Under the pieces are notes generated by a model. It made no database searches. It saw only the letters and a program-made list of their open reading frames with translations, and was not told the origin of the DNA. A stretch of DNA of 64,000 nucleotides from Hippophae tibetana (taxonomy: Eukaryota; Streptophyta; Magnoliopsida; Rosales; Elaeagnaceae), in assembly GCA_037013495.1 (NCBI GenBank), contig CM072802.1, forward strand, positions 64,279,483 through 64,343,482. Reading direction: 5' to 3'. Below, in pieces: positions 52,468-62,762 of this stretch. Position numbers and translations under genes: made by a program. The stretch's first letter is position 1. Each line of letters starts with the position of its first letter.

Positions 52468-55226
52468 GATCAATAAATCATAGGGGATGAAAGGAATTGC
52501 GTCCAACAAGAACCGACAATTTTGGACGAATTTTCTATTTTTCATGATTTTCCGAAGTTTTCTATTTCAAAAAATCACAAAAAAAAACTTCCCATATCCA
52601 TAAGATTATAAAACTCTCCATTATGTGATGAAATAATATTCTAAACACGTGTGCAAAAAATTGCCCAAGAATTCCCTCGTTTCACACGAGTTTGCCCACG
52701 GGGTCTTAGACATGCCTATCAAATCCTGCAATCGTGGCACTTCAAAACGAGCATTCCTTGTCAACTTCGTATTTTTTCCGTGAAAAACCAGATATTTTGT
52801 GATCAATAAATCATAGAAGATGAAAGGAATTGCGTCCAACATGAACCGACAATTTTGGACGAATTTTCTATTTTTCATGATTTTCCGAAGTTTTCTATTT
52901 CAAAAAATCACAAAAAAAAACTTCCCATATCCATAAGATTATAAAACTCTCCATTATGTGATGAAATAATATTCTAAACACGTGTTAAAAAAATTTCCCA
53001 AGAATTCGATCGTTTCACACGAGTTAGCCCACGGGGTCTTAGACATGCCTATCAAATCCCGCAATCGTGCCACTTTAAAACGAGTATTCCTTGTCAACTT
53101 CGTATTTTTACCGTGAAAAACCTGATATTTTGTGATCAATAAATCCTAGAAGATGAAATTAATTGCATCCAACAAGAACCGACAATTTTGGACGAAGTTT
53201 CTATTTTTAATTATTTTCCGAAGTTTTCGACTTCAAAAAATAACTAAAACTACTTCCCCTGTCCATAAGATTATGAAACTTTGCAGTATTTGATCAAATA
53301 TTATTCCAAACATGTGTGCAAAAATTCGCCAAAGAATTCCATTGTTTCACACGAGTTTTCCCACGGAGTGTTAGACATGCCTATTAATGCCCCACATAGT
53401 GGCACCCGAAAACGAGCATTCCTTGTAATCTTCGTATTTTTACCGTCCCAAACCTGATATTTCCTGCTCAATAAATCATAGAGGATGAAAGGAATTGCCT
53501 CCAACAAGAACCGACAATTTTGGACGAATTTTCTATTTTTCATGATTTTCCGAAGTTTTCCACTACAAAAAATTACTAAAAATACTTCCCTTGTCCATAA
53601 GATTATGAAATTTTGCAGTATGTGATTAAATAATATTCTAAACACGTGTGCCAAAAAGCGCCCAAGAATTCCATCGTTTGACACAAGTTTGCCCACGGGG
53701 TGTTAGGCATGTCTATCAATACCTCAAATAGTGGCACCCGAAAACGAGCATTCCTTGTAATCTTCGTATTTTTACCGTGCCAAACCTGATATTTCGTGAT
53801 CAATAAATCATAGAGGATGAAAGGAATTGCGTCCAACAAGAACCGATAATTTTGGACGAATTTTCAATTTTTCATGATTTTCCGAAGTTTTCCACTGCAA
53901 AAAATAACTAAAAATACTTCCCTTGTCCATAAGATTATGAAACTTTCAGTATGTGATGAAATAATATTCTAAAAACGTGTGCACAAAATTTCCCAAGAAT
54001 TCCATCGTTTCACACGAGTTTGCCCACGGGATCTTAGACATGCCTATCAAATCCCGCAATTGTGGCACTTCAAAACGAGCATTCCTTGTCAACTTCGTAT
54101 TTTTACCGTGAAAAACCTGATATTTTGTGATCAATAAATCATAGAAGATGAAAGGAATTGCGTCCAACAAGAACCGACAATTTTGGATGAAGTTTTTATT
54201 TTTATTGATTTTCCGAAGTTTTCCACTTCAAAAAATAACTAAAACTACTTCCCCTGTCCATAAGATTATGAAACTTTGCAGTATGTGATCAAATATTATT
54301 CCAAACATGTGTGCAAAAATTCGCAGTAGAATTCCATTTTTTGACACGAGTTTTCCCACGGAGTGTTAGACATCCCTATTACTGCCCCACATAGTGGCAC
54401 CCGAAAACGAGCATTCCTTGTAATCTTCGTATTTTTACCGTCCCAAACCAGATATTTTGTGATCAATAAATCATAGGGGATGAAAGGAATTGCGTCCAAC
54501 AAGAACCGACAATTTTGGACGAATTTTCTATTTTTCATGATTTTCCGAAGTTTTCTATTTCAAAAAATCACAAAAAAAAACTTCCCATATCCATAAGATT
54601 ATAAAACTCTCCATTATGTGATGAAATAATATTCTAAACACGTGTGCAAAAAATTGCCCAAGAATTCCATCGTTTCACACGAGTTTTCCCACGGAGTGTT
54701 AGACATCCCTATTAATGCCCCACATAGTTGCATCCGAAAACGAGCATTCCTTGTAATCTTCGTATATTTACCATCCCAAACCTGATATTTCCTGATCAAT
54801 AAATCATAGGGGATGAAAGGAATTTCGTCCAACAAGAACCGACAATTTTGGACGAATTTTCAATTTTTCATGATTTTCCGAAGTTTTCTATTTCAAAAAA
54901 TCACAAAAAAAAACTTCCCATATCCATAAGATTATAAAACTCTCCATTATGTGATGAAATAATATTCTAAACACGTGTTAAAAAAATTTCCCAAGAATTC
55001 GATCGTTTCACACGAGTTAGCCCACGGGGTCTTAGACATGCCTATCAAATCCCGCAATCGTGTCACTTCAAAACGAGTATTCCTTGTCAACTTCGTATTT
55101 TTACCGTGAAAAACCCTTATATTTTGTGATCAATAAATCCTAGAAGATGAAATTAATTGCATCCAACAAGAACCGACAATTTTGGACGAAGTTTCTATTT
55201 TTAATTATTTTCCGAAGTTTTCGACT
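52468..55226 (+). repeat. Transitional mosaic with 1,993 bp offset copies
   Basis: About eight long monomers. Much of 52.1-53.5 kb recurs at 54.1-55.5 kb, offset 1,993-1,994 bp, with the rare mark AATCCTAGAAGATGAAATTA at 53134 and 55128. The stretch at 53.5-53.8 kb is type C-like (ACTACAAAAAATTACT, CCTCAAATAGTGG) and matches 33.6-33.9 kb. The monomer at 54461-54793 splices an F-type left part to W-type (CCACATAGTTGCATCCG). Confidence 0.78.
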
Positions 55227-57777
55227 TCAAAAAATAACTAAAACTACTTCCCCTGTCCATAAGATTATGAAACTTTGCAGTATTTGATCAAATATTATTC
55301 CAAACATGTGTGCAAAAATTCGCCAAAGAATTCCATTGTTTCACACGAGTTTTCCCACGGAGTGTTAGACATGCCTATTAATGCCCCACATAGGGGCACC
55401 CAAAAACGAGCATTCCTTGTCATCTTCGTATTTTTACCGTCCCAAATCTGATATTTCGTGATCAATAAATCATAGAGGATGAAAGGAATTGCGTCCAACA
55501 AGAACCGACAATTTTGGACGAATTTTCTATTTTTCATGATTTTCCGAAGTTTTCCACTACAAAACATTACTCAAAATACTTCCCTTGTCCATAAGATTTT
55601 GAAACTTTGCAGTATGTGATGAAATAATATTCTAAACACGTGTGCCAAAAAGTGCCCAAGAATTCCATCGTTTCACACGAGTTTGCCCACGGGGTCTTAG
55701 ACATGCCTATCAATAACTCAAATAGTGGCACCCGAAAACGACCATTCCTTGTCAACTTCGTGTTTTTACCGTGAAAAACTGATTTTTTGTGATCAATAAA
55801 TCATAGAAGATGAAAGTAATTGCGTCCAACAAGCACCGACAATTTTCGACGAAGTTTCTATTTTTAATGATTTTCCGAAGTTTTCTACTTCAAAAAATAA
55901 CTAAAACTACTTCCCCTGTCCATAAGATTATGAAACTTTGCAGTATGTGACCAAATATTATTCCAAACATGTGTGCAAAAATTCGCCCAAGAATTCCATT
56001 GTTTGACACGAGTTTTCCGACGGAGTGTTAAACATACCTATTAATGCCACACATAGTGGCACCCGAAAACGAGCATTCCTTGTAATCTTCGTATTTTTAC
56101 CGTGCCAAACCGGATATTTCGTGATTAATAAATCATAGAGGATGAAAGGAATTCCGTCCATCAAGAAACGACAATTTTGGACGAATTTTCTATTTTTCAT
56201 GATTTTCCGAAATTTTCCACTACAAAAAATTACTAAAAATACTTCCCTTGTCCATAAGATTATGAAACTTTGCAGTATGTGATGAAATAATATTCTAAAC
56301 ACGTGTGCCAAAAAGCGCGCAAGAATTCTATCGTTTGAAACTAGTTTGCCCACGGGGTGTTAGACATGCCTATCAATACCTCAAATAGTGGCACCCGAAA
56401 ACGAAATTCCTTGTAATTTTCGTATTTTTACCGTGCCAAACCTGATATTTCGGGATCAATAAATCATAGAAGATGAAAGTAATTGCGTCCAACAAGAACC
56501 GACAATTTTGGATGAAGTTTTTATTTTTATTGATTTTCCGAAGTTTTCCACTTCAAAAAATAACTAAAACTACTTCCCCTGTCCATAAGATTATGAAACT
56601 TTGCAGTATGTGATCAAATATTATTCCATACATGTGTGCAAAAATTCGCAGAAGAATTCCATTGTTTGACACGAGTTTTCCCACGGAGTGTTAGACATCC
56701 CTATTAATGCCCCACATAGTGGCACCCGAAAACGAGCATTCCTTGTAATCTTCGTATTTTTACTGTCCCAAACCTGATATTTCCTGATCAATAAATCATA
56801 GGGGATGAAAGGAATTGCGTCCAACAAGAACCGACAATTTTGGACGAATTTTCTATTTTTCATGATTTTCCGAAGTTTTCTATTTCAAAAAATCACAAAA
56901 AAAACCTTCACATATCCATAAGATTATAAAACTCTCCATTATGTGATGAAATAATATTCTAAACACGTGTGCAAAAAATTGCCCAAGAATTCCATCGTTT
57001 CACACGAGTTTGCCCACGGGGTCTTAGACATGCCTATCAAATCCTGCAATCGTGGCACTTCAAAACGAGCATTCCTTGTCAACTTCGTATTTTTTTCGTG
57101 AAAAACCAGATATTTTGTGATCAATAAATCATAGAAGATGAAAGGAATTGCGTCCAACATGAACCGACAATTTTGGACGAAGTTTTTATTTTTATTGATT
57201 TTCCGAAGTTTTCCACTTCAAAAAATAACTAAAACTACTTCCCCTGTCCATAAGATTATGAAACTTTGCAGTATGTGATCAAATATTATTCCAAACATGT
57301 GTGCAAAAATTCGCTGAAGAATTCCATTGTTTGACACGAGTTTTCCCACGGAGTGTTAGACATCCCTATTAATGCCCCACATAGTTGCACCCGAAAACGA
57401 GCATTTCTTGTAATCTTCGTATATTTACCATCCCAAACCTGATATTTCCTGATCAATAAATCATAGGGGATGAAAGGAATTGCGTCCAACAAGAACCGAC
57501 AATTTTGGACGAATTTTCTATTTTTCATGATTTTCCGAAGTTTTCTATTTCAAAAAATCACAAAAAAAAACTTCCCATATCCATAAGATTATAAAACTCT
57601 CCATTATGTGATGAAATAATATTCTAAACACGTGTTAAAAAAATTTCCCAAGAATTCGATCGTTTCACACAAGTTAGCCCACGGGGTCTTAGACATGCCT
57701 ATCAAATCCCGCAATCGTGTCACTTCAAAACGAGTATTCCTTGTCAACTTCGTATTTTTACCGTGAAAAACCTGATA
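55227..57777 (+). repeat. 3,983 bp-spaced segmental duplication, copy 1
   Basis: About 2.55 kb that recurs at 59210-61760. Order of types is W, C, W, C, W, F, W, F. Private marks shared by both copies include CACATAGGGGCACCC, AAGCACCGACAATTTTCGAC, AAACATACCTATTAATGCCA, GTGCCAAAAAGCGCGCAAG and ACCTTCACATATCC. Left limit: GACTTCAAAA here, CACGTCAAAA in the other copy. Only a handful of mismatches were seen. Confidence 0.9.
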
Positions 57778-58446
57778 TTTTGTGATCAATAAATCCTAGA
57801 AGATGAAATTAATTGCATCCAACAAGAACCGACAATTTTGGACGAAGTTTCTATTTTTAATTATTTTCCGAAGTTTTCGACTTCAAAAAATAACTAAAAC
57901 TACTTCCCCTGTCCATAAGATTATGAAACTTTGCAGTATTTGATCAAATATTATTCCAAACATGTGTGCAAAAATTCGCCAAAGAATTCCATTGTTTCAC
58001 ACGAGTTTTCCCACGGAGTGTTAGACATGCCTATTAATGCCCCACATAGGGGCACCCAAAAACGAGCATTCCTTGTCATCTTCGTATTTTTACCGTGAAA
58101 AACTGATTTTTTGTGATCAATAAATCATAGAAGATGAAAGTAATTGCGTCCAACAAGAACCGACAATTTTCGACGAAGTTTCTATTTTTAATGATTTTCC
58201 GAAGTTTTCTACTTCAAAAAATAACTAAAACTACTTCCCCTGTCCATAAGATTATGAAACTTTGCAGTATGTGACCAAATATTATTCCAAACATGTGTGC
58301 AAAAATTCGCCCAAGAATTGCATTGTTTGACACGAGTTTTCCGACGGAGTGTTAAACATACCTATTAATGCCACACATAGTGGCACCCGAAAACCAGCAT
58401 TCCTTGTAATCTTCGTATTTTTATCATGCCAAACCTGATATTTCGT
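57778..58446 (+). repeat. Third partial copy with one-monomer deletion joint
   Basis: 57778 to about 58085 follows 55121 to about 55429 (AATCCTAGAAG, ATAGGGGCACCC). From 58097 it follows 55773 onward (GTGAAAAACTGATTTTTTG). The switch lies in the shared TTTTTACCGT at 58086-58096 and removes exactly one C-type monomer (332 bp). The result is W monomers in a row, which breaks the usual alternation. Confidence 0.85.
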
Positions 58447-59209
58447 GATTAATAAATCATAGAGGATGAAAGGAATTCCGTCCATCAAGAAACGACAATT
58501 TTGGACGAATTTTCTATTTTTCATTATTTTCCGAAGTTTTCCACTTCAAAAAATAACTAAAACTACTTCCCCTGTCCATAAGATTATGAAACTTTGCAGT
58601 ATGTGATCAAATATTATTCCAAACATGTGTGCAAAAATTCGCCAAAGAATTCCATTGTTTGACACGAGTTTTCCCACGGAGTGTTAGACATGCCTATTAA
58701 TGCCCCACATAGTGGCACCCGAAAACGAGAATTCCTTGTAATCATCATATTTTTACCGTCCCAAATCTGATATTTCATGATCAATAAATCATAGAGGATG
58801 AAAGGAATTGCGTCCAACAAGAACAGACAATTTTGGACGAATTTTCTATTTTTCATGATTTTCCGAAGTTTTCCACTGCAAAAAAGAACTAAAAATACTT
58901 TCCTTGTCCATAAGATTATTAAACTTTGCAGTATGTGATAAAATAATATTCTAAACACGTGTGAAAAAAATTGCTCAAGAATTCCATCGTTTCACACGAG
59001 TTTGCCCACGTGGTCTTAGACATGGCTAACAAATCCCGCAATCGTAGCACTTTAAAACGAGTATTCCTTGTCAACTTCGTATTTTTACTGTGAAAAACCT
59101 GATATTTTGTGATCAATAAATCATAGAAGATGAAAGGAATTGCGTCCAACAAGAACCGACAATTTTGGACGAAGTTTCTATTTTTAATGATTTTCCGAAG
59201 TTTTTCACG
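58447..59209 (+). repeat. Long monomers between duplication copies
   Basis: Anchors 58447, 58779 and 59111. They share TGGTCTTAGACATG with GCTAACAAATCCCGC-type sequence seen at 36.4 kb (there GACTAACAAATCCC) and CTGCAAAAAAGAACT near 58876. No gene or insertion is seen. Confidence 0.72.
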
Positions 59210-61760
59210 TCAAAAAATAACTAAAACTACTTCCCCTGTCCATAAGATTATGAAACTTTGCAGTATTTGATCAAATATTATTCCAAACATGTGTGCAAAA
59301 ATTCGCCAAAGAATTCCATTGTTTCACACGAGTTTTCCCACGGAGTGTTAGACATGCCTATTAATGCCCCACATAGGGGCACCCAAAAACGAGCATTCCT
59401 TGTCATCTTCGTATTTTTACCGTCCCAAATCTGATATTTCGTGATCAATAAATCATAGAGGATGAAAGGAATTGCGTCCAACAAGAACCGACAATTTTGG
59501 ACGAATTTTCTATTTTTCATGATTTTCCGAAGTTTTCCACTACAAAACATTACTCAAAATACTTCCCTTGTCCATAAGATTTTGAAACTTTGCAGTATGT
59601 GATGAAATAATATTCTAAACACGTGTGCCAAAAAGTGCCCATGAATTCCATCGTTTCACACGAGTTTGCCCACGGGGTCTTAGACATGCCTATCAATAAC
59701 TCAAATAGTGGCACCCGAAAACGACCATTCCTTGTCAACTTCGTGTTTTTACCGTGAAAAACTGATTTTTTGTGATCAATAAATCATAGAAGATGAAAGT
59801 AATTGCGTCCAACAAGCACCGACAATTTTCGACGAAGTTTCTATTTTTAATGATTTTCCGAAGTTTTCTACTTCAAAAAATAACTAAAACTACTTCCCCT
59901 GTCCATAAGATTATGAAACTTTGCAGTATGTGACCAAATATTATTCCAAACATGTGTGCAAAAATTCGCCCAAGAATTCCATTGTTTGACACGAGTTTTC
60001 CGACGGAGTGTTAAACATACCTATTAATGCCACACATAGTGGCACCCGAAAACGAGCATTCCTTGTAATCTTCGTATTTTTACCGTGCCAAACCGGATAT
60101 TTCGTGATTAATAAATCATAGAGGATGAAAGGAATTCCGTCCATCAAGAAACGACAATTTTGGACGAATTTTCTATTTTTCATGATTTTCCGAAATTTTC
60201 CACTACAAAAAATTACTAAAAATACTTCCCTTGTCCATAAGATTATGAAACTTTGCAGTATGTGATGAAATAATATTCTAAACACGTGTGCCAAAAAGCG
60301 CGCAAGAATTCTATCGTTTGAAACTAGTTTGCCCACGGGGTGTTAGACATGCCTATCAATACCTCAAATAGTGGCACCCGAAAACGAAATTCCTTGTAAT
60401 TTTCGTATTTTTACCGTGCCAAACCTGATATTTCGGGATCAATAAATCATAGAAGATGAAAGTAATTGCGTCCAACAAGAACCGACAATTTTGGATGAAG
60501 TTTTTATTTTTATTGATTTTCCGAATTTTTCCACTTCAAAAAATAACTAAAACTACTTCCCCTGTCCATAAGATTATGAAACTTTGCAGTATGTGATCAA
60601 ATATTATTCCATACATGTGTGCAAAAATTCGCAGAAGAATTCCATTGTTTGACACGAGTTTTCCCACGGAGTGTTAGACATCCCTATTAATGCCCCACAT
60701 AGTGGCACCCGAAAACGAGCATTCCTTGTAATCTTCGTATTTTTACTGTCCCAAACCTGATATTTCCTGATCAATAAATCATAGGGGATGAAAGGAATTG
60801 CGTCCAACAAGAACCGACAATTTTGGACGAATTTTCTATTTTTCATGATTTTCCGAAGTTTTCTATTTCAAAAAATCACAAAAAAAACCTTCACATATCC
60901 ATAAGATTATAAAACTCTCCATTATGTGATGAAATAATATTCTAAACACGTGTGCAAAAAATTGCCCAAGAATTCCATCGTTTCACACGAGTTTGCCCAC
61001 GGGGTCTTAGACATGCCTATCAAATCCTACAATCGTGGCACTTCAAAACGAGCATTCCTTGTCAACTTCGTATTTTTTTCGTGAAAAACCAGATATTTTG
61101 TGATCAATAAATCATAGAAGATGAAAGGAATTGCGTCCAACATGAACCGACAATTTTGGACGAAGTTTTTATTTTTATTGATTTTCCGAAGTTTTCCACT
61201 TCAAAAAATAACTAAAACTACTTCCCCTGTCCATAAGATTATGAAACTTTGCAGTATGTGATCAAATATTATTCCAAACATGTGTGCAAAAATTCGCTGA
61301 AGAATTCCATTGTTTGACACGAGTTTTCCCACGGAGTGTTAGACATCCCTATTAATGCCCCACATAGTTGCACCCGAAAACGAGCATTTCTTGTAATCTT
61401 CGTATATTTACCATCCCAAACCTGATATTTCCTGATCAATAAATCATAGGGGATGAAAGGAATTGCGTCCAACAAGAACCGACAATTTTGGACGAATTTT
61501 CTATTTTTCATGATTTTCCGAAGTTTTCTATTTCAAAAAATCACAAAAAAAAACTTCCCATATCCATAAGATTATAAAACTCTCCATTATGTGATGAAAT
61601 AATATTCTAAACACGTGTTAAAAAAATTTCCCAAGAATTCGATCGTTTCACACAAGTTAGCCCACGGGGTCTTAGACATGCCTATCAAATCCCGCAATCG
61701 TGTCACTTCAAAACGAGTATTCCTTGTCAACTTCGTATTTTTACCGTGAAAAACCTGATA
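59210..61760 (+). repeat. 3,983 bp-spaced segmental duplication, copy 2
   Basis: Second copy of 55227-57777. Visible differences are few: GCCCATGAATTCC near 59637 for GCCCAAGAATTCC, CCGAATTTTTCC near 60521 for CCGAAGTTTTCC, and AATCCTACAATCG near 61024 for AATCCTGCAATCG. It ends where GATATTTTGTGATC becomes GATATTTCCTCATC. Confidence 0.9.
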
Positions 61761-61800
61761 TTTCCTCATCAATAAATCATAGAAGATGAAAGGAATTGCG
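61761..61800 (+). repeat. Short divergent patch, possible gene-conversion tract
   Basis: Against 57778-57817 this patch of about 40 bp differs at several clustered sites (TCCTCATCAATAAATCATAG for TTGTGATCAATAAATCCTAG; AAAGGAATTGCGTCC for AAATTAATTGCATCC). Identity with the other copy then resumes to about 61970. The variant sequence equals the common monomer form, as expected for conversion from another monomer. Confidence 0.65.
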
Positions 61801-61970
61801 TCCAACAAGAACCGACAATTTTGGACGAAGTTTCTATTTTTAATTATTTTCCGAAGTTTTCGACTTCAAAAAATAACTAAAACTACTTCCCCTGTCCATA
61901 AGATTATGAAACTTTGCAGTATTTGATCAAATATTATTCCAAACATGTGTGCAAAAATTCGCCAAAGAAT

Positions 61971-62762
61971 TCCATTGTTTGACACGAGTTTTCCCACGGA
62001 GTGTTAGACATGCCTATTAATGCCCCACATAGTGGCACCTGAAAACGAGAATTCCTTGTAGTCCTCTTACTTTTACCGTCCCAAACCTGATATCTCGTGA
62101 TCAATAAATCATAGAGGATGAAAGGAATTGCGTCCAATAAGAACCGATAATTTTGGACGAATTTTCAATTTTTCATGATTTCCCGAAGTTTTCCACTGCA
62201 AAATATAACTAAAAATACTTCCCTTGTCGATAAGATTATGAAACTTTGCAGTATGTGATGAAATAATATTCTAAACACGTGTGCAAAAAATTGCCCAAGA
62301 ATTCCATCGTTTCACACGAGTTTCCCCACGGGGTCTTAGACATGCCTATCAAATCCCGCAATCGTGTCACTTCAAAATGAGCATTCCTTGTGAACTTCGT
62401 ATTTTTACTGTGAAAAACCTGATATTTTGTGATCAATAAATCATAGAAGATGAAAGGAATTGCGTCCAACAAGAACCGACAATTTTGGACGAAGTTTTTA
62501 TTTTTATTGATTTTCCGAAGTTTTCCACTTCAAAAAATAACTAAAAATACTTCCAGTGTCTATTAGATTATGAAAATTTGCAGTATGTGATCAAATATTA
62601 TTCCAAACTGGTGTGTACAAAATCGCTAAAGAATTCCATCGTTTGACACGAGTTTGCCCACGGGGTGTTAGACATGTATATCAATGCCTCACATAGTGGC
62701 ACGCGAAAACGAGCATTCCTTGTCATCTTCGTATTTTTACAGTGCCAAACCTGATATTTCGT
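61971..62762 (+). repeat. Last long-form monomers of the young block
   Basis: Anchors 62099 and 62431, both 332 bp long. Private changes include GTAGTCCTCTTACTTTTACC near 62058 and GATATCTCGTGATC near 62090. The monomer beginning at 62431 turns near 62545 into the CTTCCAGTGTCTATTAG type related to 31.7 kb. No gene is seen. Confidence 0.7.
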
